A stretch of 64,000 nucleotides of DNA from contig NZ_JACOPK010000004.1 in the NCBI RefSeq assembly GCF_014288055.1, positions 124,001 to 188,000 on the forward strand, written 5' to 3'. Origin of the DNA: Agathobaculum hominis (GTDB lineage Bacteria; Bacillota; Clostridia; Oscillospirales; Butyricicoccaceae). The position numbers were made by a program, and so were the translations under genes. A model generated the notes under the pieces. That model was not told the origin of the DNA and made no database searches. It saw only the letters and a list, made by a program, of their open reading frames with translations. Of the stretch, positions 35,066 through 41,943 are shown piece after piece. Positions within the stretch are counted from its first letter, which is position 1; every line of letters starts with the position of its first letter.

Positions 35066-35112
35066 CTTTACCGTTTGGTAAAGAGTATACCATAAAAGGC
35101 AAAGGCATGCAA
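35066..35112 (-). promoter_or_regulatory. Promoter with adjacent palindromic operator for the YcxB-like gene
   Basis: Minus strand TTGCAT (35,107-35,112), 17 bp, TATACT (35,084-35,089); the perfect palindrome CTTTACC-GTTT-GGTAAAG (35,066-35,083) abuts the -10 and covers the transcription start, a typical repressor site. The regulator is unknown. Confidence 0.45.
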
Positions 35113-35211
35113 CCGGCGCCCGTCCGCTCCCCCCTGCTGCCGGGAGAGAAAACTTGCCCGGATATCAGGAGACCTTTCAGGAAACTGTTAGATAAACCCT
35201 GTAAAAGCAAA

Positions 35212-35243
35212 AAAGCCGCCCTTTCTCTCGAAAGAACGGCTTT
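35212..35243 (-). terminator. Terminator of the tRNA-Pro gene
   Basis: AAAGCCG.TCTTTC/GAAAG..CGGCTTT hairpin followed by a run of Ts on the minus strand, beginning four bases past the tRNA CCA end. Confidence 0.8.
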
Positions 35244-35246
35244 ATT

Positions 35247-35291
35247 TGGTCCGAGTGACAGGACTTGAACCTGCGGCCTCTTGACCCCCAG
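35247..35291 (-). tRNA. 3' half of tRNA-Pro(GGG), separated from its 5' half by the prophage
   Basis: Read on the minus strand: anticodon loop CTGGGGG (GGG = Pro), anticodon stem 3' strand TCAAG, variable loop, T arm GCAGG-TTCAAGT-CCTGT type, acceptor strand CACTCGG, discriminator A and encoded CCA ending at 35,247. The 5' acceptor, D arm and 5' anticodon strand are absent; the sequence diverges right after 35,291. An intact copy rebuilt by the phage should exist beyond the right edge of the window. Confidence 0.88.
35247..35291. other. Prophage left attachment site (tRNA-Pro anticodon loop)
   Basis: The junction between host tRNA sequence and phage DNA lies at about 35,291/35,292. Because the tRNA reads leftwards, the stranded half is its 3' part, as expected when a phage attP carries the tRNA 3' half and restores the gene at the opposite end. 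The 140 bp that follow (35,292-35,430) hold no gene; I see only an A/T-rich stretch with AAAGGACAA repeated twice near 35,407-35,424. Confidence 0.82.
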
Positions 35292-35431
35292 AAATCTTGA
35301 TATTGAGAAATGTTGCGTTTTTTCGCTAATAACGCCCGAATAATGCGAATACATCACATAAATACTGATGATTTTTGGGGTCTTTTGAATGCATAAACCG
35401 CGTCGTAAAGGACAATTAAAGGACAAGGCAA

Positions 35432-35464
35432 AGCCCCGGTGTTCAAATTAAACACCGGGGCTTC
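35432..35464 (-). terminator. Terminator of the cargo operon
   Basis: Extended stem AGCCCCGGTGTT/AACACCGGGGCTT around dispersed palindrome copy 1, followed by a modest T content; 20 bp past the HTH gene. Confidence 0.6.
35438..35456. repeat. 19-bp dispersed palindrome, copy 1
   Basis: GGTGTTCAAATTAAACACC, one mismatch from the consensus GGTGTYCRATTTGRACACC (reverse orientation). Here it forms the stem of the hairpin after the HTH gene. Confidence 0.75.
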
Positions 35465-35484
35465 CCTTCTGTTTATCTCCTGCA

Positions 35485-35817
35485 TTATCTGCTGTACAGC
35501 CCGGTGACCTGCAGCAGCAGGAGGCGCGTGCAATCCGGGCAGGTGCCGTCTTTTTCCCAGCGCTGCAAGGTGCGCATGGGAATGAGATATCGCTGAGCAA
35601 ACTCAGCCTGCGTCAGGCCGAGGTGATCCCGGATCCGCCGGACGGGCATGTTCGCCGCGTCCCACAGTCTGCCGAGCTCGCGCAGGCGATCGGCGGAAAT
35701 TTGAGCATCTTCCGCATCGCCCCAGATGGACGAGAGCGCCGCATCCGAGATAAAACCATCTCGATCGGCGTAGCTCAGTGCCTCTCCCCACAATACACAA
35801 AACTGCTTATCGTTCAT
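35485..35817 (-). CDS. XRE-type helix-turn-helix protein (antitoxin/regulator-like)
   Basis: A 110-residue protein. The C-terminal half is an HTH_3/XRE domain: VRRIRDHLGLTQAEFAQRYLIPMRTLQRWEKDGTCPDCTRLLLLQVTGL, in the style of short antitoxin or self-regulating proteins. The N-terminal half (FCVLWGEALSYADRDGFISDAALSSIWGDAEDA) is not familiar. It overlaps the end of the upstream 35,807 gene by 11 bp, so the two form a bicistron. It is the best candidate to bind the GCCATTTTGGC sites in the operon promoter; that is inference. Confidence 0.72.
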   Translation of the reverse strand: MNDKQFCVLWGEALSYADRDGFISDAALSSIWGDAEDAQISADRLRELGRLWDAANMPVRRIRDHLGLTQAEFAQRYLIPMRTLQRWEKDGTCPDCTRLLLLQVTGLYSR

Positions 35818-36364
35818 GCTTACTGCTCCCTTCTCTCAGTTCGTTCCACTTCTTCCAAATTCCCTCATTCCTCGGCTCTCCGTCGAGGTAATCGAGGATT
35901 TCGCACACTTCCGCCGGAGATTGATAAAAGAACGCATTCGTCTCTCCGTTGTTCGTCCGGATGAACTGCATTTTCTTCGGCTTTGCCGGGAACCGGCTGC
36001 AAACAGCCTCCAGCAGGTCCGGCTGGCCGTATATCCGCAGCCGCAGCCGGCGCTGCGGAACGCCGTAACTTGAAACCTTTCTTAGATCCACTATCCCCTG
36101 CAGCTCGACGACCGCCCGGCTGAATGCCGGCCAGTCGTCCACGTCGTCCAGTGTCGGCGGCGTGAAGTTTTCCGCTGACGCTGATTTTATGCACCAGTAG
36201 TCCTTCTTTTCCCCGGTGCGGTGCTGCAGGAAAGGCCTCGTCCGCTCAAAGAGCGGGGCGACTGCGTCGATATAGTGCTTATCGACGCAGCGGACGAGGT
36301 ACCGCTTTTCCTGCCAGTAGCCGAGCAGGTACAGGATAGCCTGCTGGTACCCGTTAAATTCCAT
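35807..36364 (-). CDS. Unknown protein, first gene of an autoregulated cargo operon
   Basis: About 185 residues, no signal peptide or membrane helix. It starts with FNGYQQAILYLLGYWQEKRYLVRCVDKHYIDAVAPLFE, and near residues 110-165 has LRLRIYGQPDLLEAVCSRF-AFFYQSPAEVCEILDYLDG, an alpha-beta pattern vaguely like the DNA-recognition half of LAGLIDADG proteins; I do not claim homology. The ATG eight bases after AAAGG is preferred over an upstream GTG. Context (phage end, HTH partner, own promoter and terminators) suggests a lysogenic-conversion or toxin-antitoxin-like cargo pair. Confidence 0.65.
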   Translation of the reverse strand: MEFNGYQQAILYLLGYWQEKRYLVRCVDKHYIDAVAPLFERTRPFLQHRTGEKKDYWCIKSASAENFTPPTLDDVDDWPAFSRAVVELQGIVDLRKVSSYGVPQRRLRLRIYGQPDLLEAVCSRFPAKPKKMQFIRTNNGETNAFFYQSPAEVCEILDYLDGEPRNEGIWKKWNELREGSSKHER

Positions 36365-36393
36365 ACGGATCACCTTTCCTTTTCTGTGGCTTC

Positions 36394-36442
36394 ATTGTAA
36401 CGCCATTTTGGCGTATTGTCAATATTATTGTGCCATTTTGGC
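36394..36442 (-). promoter_or_regulatory. Sigma-A promoter with two GCCAAAATGGC operators
   Basis: Minus strand TTGACA (36,417-36,422), exactly 17 bp, TACAAT (36,394-36,399). The spacer is almost filled by the palindrome CGCCAAAATGGCG (36,401-36,413), and a second copy GCCAAAATGGC lies just upstream of the -35 (36,432-36,442), about 30 bp centre to centre, three helical turns. This is a textbook arrangement for dimer-dimer repression. Confidence 0.8.
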
Positions 36443-36491
36443 GCGTCAATCTCACACAAAACTCAGACCTTCTTTTTGTGCAGAAACCACA

Positions 36492-36526
36492 AAGCCCCGG
36501 TGTTCAATTTGAACACCGGGGCTTCC
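36492..36526 (-). terminator. Terminator after the endolysin gene
   Basis: AAGCCCCGG-TGTTCAA/TTGAACA-CCGGGGCTT: a very stable hairpin containing palindrome copy 2, almost identical to the one at 35,432. Confidence 0.6.
36499..36517. repeat. 19-bp dispersed palindrome, copy 2
   Basis: GGTGTTCAATTTGAACACC, a fully symmetric copy apart from the central base. Forms the stem of the hairpin after the endolysin gene. Confidence 0.8.
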
Positions 36527-36536
36527 CCTTTATACC

Positions 36537-37391
36537 TTATTTAATATGCGCCGCGATTTTCTTAATGAGCTCGTCGCCGTACTGATACCGGCGAAGGTAC
36601 TCGATGGTCTGCCCCTCCAGGCCGGCGACCTCCTGCACGGTGTCGATGGCCTCCTGCACGTCCGGCGTGCCGTCCGGCACGAACGTGCGGCACTGCGGCG
36701 CGGTGATGGCCGGCATCTGGCGCACCGCATCGTAAACCACAGTAAACCCCGCCTGCTGGAGCGACCGCATCTTGATGAAGTTCACATCATCGCGGCAGAT
36801 GCACTCACACTCGTAGGTCTTGCCGTTGAGCAGGACCTTTTTCTTTTCTACCACTTCGTCCTCCTTCTTCGGTTCGGGTTCAACCGGCGCGGTCAGCCGC
36901 GCCTTGAACTTACGCCACAGGCTTTCATCACGCACCCACGGCTCCGGGCAGTCCTTACCCGTTACGTCATAATGGCGCACAACATGATCCACGTCGATGC
37001 CGTACTTGTCCATCAGCCAACGCACCAGCTCAACCGTGCGGTCTACCGTCTGCGGCGTGATGGTGTACTTGCCGCCTACGATGTCGCTGCACATTTCCAC
37101 ACCCAACGAATTACGGTTCATACAAATGCCGCGTAACGGGTGATGCGAGCTCTCGAGAGCGCCGCCGCAGTGCCATGCTGCATCGTTGTCGCGCACGGAC
37201 TGCGTAACGCTGTCCTCATCGACAAAATAGTGTGCACTTGCCCGTCGGCCTGCGCCCTGAAAATAGTGCGCATTACCCTCGTCGGTGTCACCGTCGTTGG
37301 CGGTATAGTGCATGACGATGTACTTGATCGAATTGCCGCCGCGGCCGGAGTAGTAGTTGCTCGGATCAGCCGGCACAAACGGAATGTTCAT
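36537..37391 (-). CDS. Phage endolysin, N-acetylmuramoyl-L-alanine amidase
   Basis: About 284 residues. The N-terminal 165 residues are an Amidase_2 (PGRP-like) zinc enzyme: IKYIVMHYTAND (first His), AHYFVDEDSVTQSVRDNDAAWHCGG, SLGVEMCSD, and HVVRHYDVTGKDCPEPW (His and the Cys/Asp zinc ligand). After a Pro/Glu/Lys linker come about 100 residues with KVLLNGKTYECECICRDDVNFIKMRSLQQAGF, a possible wall-binding part. The ATG overlaps the holin stop, forming the usual lysis cassette holin-endolysin, released late. Confidence 0.92.
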   Translation of the reverse strand: MNIPFVPADPSNYYSGRGGNSIKYIVMHYTANDGDTDEGNAHYFQGAGRRASAHYFVDEDSVTQSVRDNDAAWHCGGALESSHHPLRGICMNRNSLGVEMCSDIVGGKYTITPQTVDRTVELVRWLMDKYGIDVDHVVRHYDVTGKDCPEPWVRDESLWRKFKARLTAPVEPEPKKEDEVVEKKKVLLNGKTYECECICRDDVNFIKMRSLQQAGFTVVYDAVRQMPAITAPQCRTFVPDGTPDVQEAIDTVQEVAGLEGQTIEYLRRYQYGDELIKKIAAHIK

Positions 37392-37849
37392 CAATCGTTC
37401 TCCTCCCCTAACTTATCCACTGCGTCCTTTGCTGCCGCGAGCGCCTTCTGCAGCCACTGCGGCACCGGCGCGCCGAGCGCGACGGCATTCTCGACGATGC
37501 TGCCGAGCTCCGTAAGGGTGTACCACACCACTACCATCGGGCACAGCAGCACAGTGTACTCAAACGGCAGCGTAACGCCGGGGATGTGTCCGATCAGCGT
37601 GCCGATCAGCAAATCGGCGACGCCTGCGACAATGACCACGACGATGCTGCCGCACTTGTGCCAGATGCCGTCTCTGGCGGCCGGGGATGACCACTTGCCG
37701 GCGCGGCACGCCACCGCCGAGCCGGTGAGAAAGTCAACAGCCATGCAAAAGATAAAGAGCACGACCAACCAGCCGAACCACCCCCAGAGCGCGGTGAGAA
37801 TGGCGATGATTGCTGCAATCGCAGCCTTAAAATGCGCTACATTTTCCAT
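37391..37849 (-). CDS. Phage holin (Cph1/TcdE, phage_holin_4 family)
   Basis: A 152-residue protein with three hydrophobic segments: about residues 8-40 (IAAIIAILTALWGWFGWLVVLFIFCMAVDFLTG), 62-90 and 92-115, and a charged C-terminus. The DFLTGSAVACRAGKWSSPAARDGIWHKCGSI signature (D-x-x-T-G ... KW-S...G..RK) is typical of the toxin-secretion/phage-lysis holins of clostridia. It makes the pore that lets the amidase reach the wall. Confidence 0.92.
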   Translation of the reverse strand: MENVAHFKAAIAAIIAILTALWGWFGWLVVLFIFCMAVDFLTGSAVACRAGKWSSPAARDGIWHKCGSIVVVIVAGVADLLIGTLIGHIPGVTLPFEYTVLLCPMVVVWYTLTELGSIVENAVALGAPVPQWLQKALAAAKDAVDKLGEEND

Positions 37850-37871
37850 GATTTTTACCTACTTTCTTGCG

Positions 37872-38837
37872 TCAAGCAATGACGCGATTATATTCGTATT
37901 GCACGCGGATTGGATTGATCTCCGCATAGATGAGCGTCGTTTTCGGGTCGGTATGCCCCAAAAGGTGCTGAATAACTGTCAAGTCCATGCCAGCCGACAG
38001 CGCATGCGACGCAAAGGTGTGCCTCATAAGGTGCGGATACAGTGGACGCTCCATACCGATACGCTTGCCAAGCTTGGAAATGATCTTCTCAATTCCCCGA
38101 TCGCTCAAAGGTTCGTAGGGCGCACGGCTGCTGGAGAAGAGCGCCTCTCCTCCCTTGCGGCCCTTGATGTAGAGCTGCAGCATGAGTTTCGCACGCACCG
38201 AAAAGTACACGGTGCGCTGTTTACCGCCCTTGCCGAGGACTTTGCACTTGCGCTCCTGCCAGTCGATGTCCTGCACGCGCAGACCAGCGACCTCGGACAC
38301 GCGGCAGCCGCTGGACACCAAGAATTCAACCAAGGCTTTCTCCTTGTAGCCTTTACACCCGTCGCGAATAAGTTCCAGCTGCTCTGCGGTCAGAGGGTGC
38401 CGCGCACGCAGCTTGTCGATACGCAGTGACTTGATCTTACGCATAGGGTTCTTCCTGATGACGTCCTCATCTGTCAGCCACTGAAAGAATGACCGCAAGC
38501 AGTTGATGTGCGCTTGCACAGAATTGTCCTTGAGGTGGCGCTCATCGACCAGATAGGCGATGTGCTCTCTCAAGTCATCAGTCGTGATCTTCTGCACCGG
38601 TTTCTTGCATCTCTGGATCAGCACCTTGAGCCGCTCACGATAGCCCTCCAGCGTCCTGGGACGGCAGCCGTCGATACGCTTCGCCGCCAGGAAAGCGTCA
38701 ACACGCCTCGGCAGATTGCTCCGCTCATACACCTTGGCAGGCATAATCTCGTAGTCATGCAAGATTTTCGCGATCTCGCCCGCACATTCGGGCATTAAAG
38801 CGTTCAGTTTAGCTAACAGGTCCATTTTTGCAGTCAT
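37872..38837 (-). CDS. XerD-like tyrosine recombinase (probable tail-fibre invertase)
   Basis: About 321 residues. A SAM-like core-binding domain lies at residues 30-130 (RRVDAFLAAKRIDGCRPRTLEGYRERLKVL) and the catalytic domain follows with Arg I in SSGCRVSEVAGLRVQDID, Lys in VLGKGGKQRTV, H-x-x-R in LYPHLMRHTFASH, His/Trp position in HLLGHTDPKTTLIYAE with the nucleophile Tyr (residue near 308). It has no arm-binding AP2-type N-terminal domain, unlike most integrases of this group. The ATG eight to ten bases after AAAGGAG is preferred. It begins only 41 bp from one repeat of the inverted fibre cassette, which suggests it catalyses that inversion; it could also, or instead, be the phage integrase. 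Confidence 0.85.
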   Translation of the reverse strand: MTAKMDLLAKLNALMPECAGEIAKILHDYEIMPAKVYERSNLPRRVDAFLAAKRIDGCRPRTLEGYRERLKVLIQRCKKPVQKITTDDLREHIAYLVDERHLKDNSVQAHINCLRSFFQWLTDEDVIRKNPMRKIKSLRIDKLRARHPLTAEQLELIRDGCKGYKEKALVEFLVSSGCRVSEVAGLRVQDIDWQERKCKVLGKGGKQRTVYFSVRAKLMLQLYIKGRKGGEALFSSSRAPYEPLSDRGIEKIISKLGKRIGMERPLYPHLMRHTFASHALSAGMDLTVIQHLLGHTDPKTTLIYAEINPIRVQYEYNRVIA

Positions 38838-38877
38838 AGCGCACACACTCCTTTGTGCCATTATAGCACAATAGTGA

Positions 38878-38899
38878 TAGGGCGCCTACGGCAAAGCGA
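38878..38899 (+). repeat. Inverted repeat, left arm of the fibre switch
   Basis: Contains TAGGG then CGCCTACGGCAAAGCGA. The last 17 bases match 15 of 17 positions of the right arm (consensus CGSCTAYGGCAAAGCGA). Lies between the recombinase start and the silent fibre cassette. Confidence 0.8.
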
Positions 38900-39517
38900 C
38901 TCAAGGACTGCGGCGAGTTATCTGGTCAAAACGACGCTGATATGCTCACAGAACCCGGCTTTTATCGGGGAGGAGACACGTCGAAAATGTTGCTTCACGC
39001 CCCGATTTTCTCGTACGCATGGACTTTAGAAGTGCTTGCAAATTCAGCATGGAACATCGGAGTGACACAGCGGTTTATCGACTACGAGACCCGACGCATG
39101 TACATCCGCTCCAATCACCCTATCGAAAGCGGTTGGGAGTGGTATGACTGGCTTGAGGTTGCACAATGCAAAACGCCCGAGATGCACGAGCTACCATTGG
39201 CTGATAGTATCAATCGCCTTGGCACGGCTGCATACTGGAAAAATGCATTTAATGAAGTAACAGTAGTATTCGATTACGGCGAAAAGTCGAATGACAACTT
39301 TGTCCCAGATCAGTGGACCCTCATCGCAACACTTCCAGAAGGATTTAGGCCATTTTTGCAGTCGCAATGGGGAATGTGTAGCGATTCAGGATCTGATAAT
39401 GTTGTCGCTACATATCGACTTGACTATGATGGTTCCTTGTATTACCGTGCATCTACAGCAGCGGTTAATAAAAAATCACTTGGCGGCATTCGATTTGTTT
39501 TCATTGCCCGAAATTAA
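38888..39517 (+). pseudogene. Silent alternative C-terminus of the tail fibre (inverted cassette)
   Basis: The only plus-strand coding region of the prophage. From inside the left repeat it stays open for 209 codons: T-A-K-R, then about 205 residues ending at 39,517, with its stop overlapping the stop of the expressed fibre gene. It resembles the expressed C-terminus (WEWYDWLEVA ... PEMHELPLADSINRLG ... ATLPEGFRP against HWIGWRKLSLA ... PEVHNFPLADGYTDLG ... AVLPEGFRP). The ATG at 38,942 has no good ribosome binding site and the reading frame is open upstream of it, so in this orientation it is a promoterless, start-less reserve. Inversion would give an 89+205 residue fibre. Confidence 0.82.
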
Positions 39518-40350
39518 CCCGCGACAAAAGTCGCCTGCATATAAAGCGATTTGTCACTGGCTGTTATCGTTTCGCAAATCTCACCGTTAGATTTGATGAT
39601 AATTGTAGTCGGCGTGTAGCTTGGATAGAGCAGCGCTGGCACGACGATCGCATGATCCGGCCTAAAGCCCTCGGGCAGCACTGCAAAAGTTTCGTCAGCA
39701 CGAAAGCCACTCGTTCGCATTACTTCTCCGGCAAAAGAAACCACATTTTCTTGTGTGCGAAAGTATTTACATCCGAGATCGGTATAGCCGTCCGCCAAAG
39801 GAAAATTATGCACTTCTGGAGTAACGGCAAGTGATAACTTCCTCCAGCCAATCCAATGATCAATGTTGTAAATGTTGAACCAGCGTTCAAGCGTTACAAC
39901 ATTGGTAACATAAAGCACACGCCATTGATTAGAGGGTGCGTGCAGAGTTAGTTCGGCGCACCAGTAGCCCTCATAAGGTGTATCGGTTGTGTGCGGATCA
40001 AAACCGCACTGTTTAGGCTCTTTTTGTGCCGCTGCCCATGCTAAAGCGGACTGTTGAGATACTAAAACTGCATCCCACACTGCTCGCTTTGCCATAGCCG
40101 TCCCTACGTCCTCTTTGCTGTCGGGCATTTTGATGTCAGCCGCCGTCAGCGTCACATCCTTCGCCAGTGTCTTCCCGTTCACCGTCCGGCTCGTCGGCAC
40201 GAGCCCCGCGAGCGCGGTTTTCACGCTCTGCGCCCAGGCCTCGATCTTATCCCAGTTATCATTGAGCGCCGACTTGATGTTGAACGTCTGCGCGCCGTCC
40301 TTGTCCGGCTCGTATTTGAAAAGCTCGAGCAGCTTTGTTTTCAAACTCAT
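39514..40350 (-). CDS. Phage tail fibre / receptor-binding protein (currently expressed version)
   Basis: A 278-residue fibre. Residues 1-45 probably dock to the baseplate (LKTKLLELFKYEPDKDGAQTFNIKSALNDNWDKIEAW is the usual start of Firmicutes phage fibres); residues 52-75 hold the fibre motif SRTVNGKTLAKDVTLTAADI; residue 89 ends the constant part at A-M-A-K-R in the right inverted repeat; residues 90-278 are the exchangeable tip. The tip is visibly richer in A/T than the rest of the phage. Located after the DUF2313 baseplate gene (11-bp gap). Confidence 0.85.
   Translation of the reverse strand: MSLKTKLLELFKYEPDKDGAQTFNIKSALNDNWDKIEAWAQSVKTALAGLVPTSRTVNGKTLAKDVTLTAADIKMPDSKEDVGTAMAKRAVWDAVLVSQQSALAWAAAQKEPKQCGFDPHTTDTPYEGYWCAELTLHAPSNQWRVLYVTNVVTLERWFNIYNIDHWIGWRKLSLAVTPEVHNFPLADGYTDLGCKYFRTQENVVSFAGEVMRTSGFRADETFAVLPEGFRPDHAIVVPALLYPSYTPTTIIIKSNGEICETITASDKSLYMQATFVAG
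40084..40106 (-). repeat. Inverted repeat, right arm of the fibre switch
   Basis: Minus strand TAGGGACGGCTATGGCAAAG plus CGA; lies in codons 83-89 of the fibre gene. The GCA-AAG-CGA core is in the same reading frame in both arms, so exchange anywhere in it keeps the fusion in frame. Confidence 0.8.
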
Positions 40351-40361
40351 TTTCTCGCCTC

Positions 40362-40892
40362 CTAAAACGCAAAATCATGCATCGTGTGCCCCTGCAGCTC
40401 GTCGAGCGTCATACCGTCAACCTCGCGCACGAGCAGATAACGGTAGAGGTAGCTCACCGCCAGATGGCACGGGATCACGCGGTCTACCGCGTCCTGCAGC
40501 GCCGCAAGCTCCGCCGCCTCGGGCACGCCATACGCGCCGACAAACGTCAGCACGATCACGCCCTTTGCAAAGCCGACAGAAATCTCGCCGTTCTTCCAGC
40601 TGTCGCACACGCGCTGAATCAGGTCAACGTCGCACTTGCCCGAGCCGCGCCACCGTGCAATCAGCGCCGTGCGGCGCTCCTCCAGCGTGCCGGTCGAGGC
40701 CAGTCCGGCGTCCCGCTCCTCGATGGCAAGCGCCCACGTCATACTGCCGGGGAACAGCTGCTGCGTAATGTCGAGCATCTGCTCGCGCTGCGTGTCGTCG
40801 AGCGATTGGATCGCGGTAAGCAGGTCGCGCACCCACTTGTCTGTGCGGTACGCCACCGGCAGACTGCGCAGCATGTTATCAAACTCAGCCAT
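40362..40892 (-). CDS. Phage baseplate/tail protein (DUF2313, YqbT/Mu gp48-like)
   Basis: A 176-residue protein with FDNMLRSLPVAYRTDKWVRDLLTAIQ at the start and TLEERRTALIARWRGSGKCDVDLIQRVCDSW in the middle, the usual pattern of the DUF2313 putative tail proteins that follow baseplate J in myophages. It probably links the baseplate wedge to the fibre. The start overlaps the stop of the gpJ gene by 8 bp. Confidence 0.83.
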   Translation of the reverse strand: MAEFDNMLRSLPVAYRTDKWVRDLLTAIQSLDDTQREQMLDITQQLFPGSMTWALAIEERDAGLASTGTLEERRTALIARWRGSGKCDVDLIQRVCDSWKNGEISVGFAKGVIVLTFVGAYGVPEAAELAALQDAVDRVIPCHLAVSYLYRYLLVREVDGMTLDELQGHTMHDFAF

Positions 40893-41943
40893 AGGTAATT
40901 GTCACCTCTCCGAGCACCGGACACTCGCGCTCGCCGACCGCGATGTTGCTCGTGCCGCCGCCGACCGTCAGCCCCTCGAAGTCCACGACGCCGTCGGCCG
41001 ACAGGATAGCCGCCGCAATCTGTCCGTACGAGACATAGCTCTGCGCAAACACTGTGCTGGCCAGATAGTCCGCAACCGCTGACTTGATGGCAGCAGTTAC
41101 ACTCTCCTCGTCTGCGGTGTTCGATTTGGACACCGTGCAGCTGACCGTGATGGCCTTGCCGGTCGCGGCAGTGACAAAGCACTGTGCGCCGATAGGAGCT
41201 TGTCCGCGGCCTGCACCCTCGCTGTCGGGGTCAATGTAGTCCTGCACCGACTTAACCAGTGCAGGCGATGCAGGCTGACCGGCGTTGTCCGCGATCACGA
41301 CATCAACTGTGTTGACGCCCTGCACCCGCGGGAACACCTTGACATGACCGACACCGGCCACCTCAAGCGCCCACTGTACATAGTGGTAGATGTTGCCGCT
41401 CGTCGCAGGCGTGCGCAGAACGACCAGATAGCGTGCATAATACTCGCTGTCCGACTCCTCGGCATAGCCGCCGCCGATCGGCTCAGGGTTATCACACGAG
41501 GCAATGCCCTGCATCGTCACCGGCATCTGTTTTACGCTGTGCGCGGGCAGATTGCCCGCCGTGCCGTCCACCGTGCAGGTGACCGGGACGGTGCCCTCGC
41601 CCTCAATGGCAACGGTCTCGGTTGCGTAATACTGAACACCGCCGCCGCTCTCAAACAGCGTGCCCTGCTCGACCGTGCCTGTGCCGGTGACGGTCAGGCT
41701 GCCGTGTGCAAAGGTCGCCGCCTTGCGCTCCAAGCCGGAGCGCGGATAGATGTAGCGATCAAGGGCGCTGTCGTGCAGATTTTCCGGGTCAAGCTGCTGT
41801 TTGGCCTCGTCAATAGCCGTGTCCGTGCCCTCCATCCGCAGGCTGACTGCGGCTAAAAGGTCATATGTCGGAAAGCCGATGGTCTTTTGATAGCTTTCCG
41901 GCATATTGCCGAGCATCTCGTCTAAAATCTCACTCGCTGACAA
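40885..41943 (-). CDS. Baseplate J-like protein (wedge)
   Basis: A 352-residue gpJ-family protein. Typical segments are LRMEGTDTAIDEAKQQLDPENLHDSALDRYIYPRSGLERKAATFAHGSLTVTGT in the first third, ESDSEYYARYLVVLRTPATSGNIYHYVQWALEV-GVGHVKVFPR in the middle (family motif), and a C-terminal beta domain. It forms the baseplate wedge in contractile-tailed phages. Palindrome copy 3 lies inside it at codons for T-V-S-K-S-N-T. Confidence 0.92.
   Translation of the reverse strand: MSASEILDEMLGNMPESYQKTIGFPTYDLLAAVSLRMEGTDTAIDEAKQQLDPENLHDSALDRYIYPRSGLERKAATFAHGSLTVTGTGTVEQGTLFESGGGVQYYATETVAIEGEGTVPVTCTVDGTAGNLPAHSVKQMPVTMQGIASCDNPEPIGGGYAEESDSEYYARYLVVLRTPATSGNIYHYVQWALEVAGVGHVKVFPRVQGVNTVDVVIADNAGQPASPALVKSVQDYIDPDSEGAGRGQAPIGAQCFVTAATGKAITVSCTVSKSNTADEESVTAAIKSAVADYLASTVFAQSYVSYGQIAAAILSADGVVDFEGLTVGGGTSNIAVGERECPVLGEVTITYG
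41116..41134. repeat. 19-bp dispersed palindrome, copy 3
   Basis: GGTGTTCGATTTGGACACC inside the gpJ coding sequence; identical to copy 8. Confidence 0.85.

Noticed and set aside
34515..35426. A 303-residue version of the YcxB-like protein
   Set aside because: The extra N-terminus is read through the tRNA remnant, its terminator and phage DNA; the TTG after GAGGAGG gives the normal family start.
38860..38865. TATAAT on the minus strand upstream of the recombinase
   Set aside because: A start about seven bases downstream would fall on the ribosome binding site, and no -35 element lies 17 bp upstream; probably chance.
38942..39517. The plus-strand fibre frame as an independent expressed gene
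   Set aside because: No ribosome binding site at the ATG and the frame is open upstream into the inverted repeat, which fits a silent cassette better.
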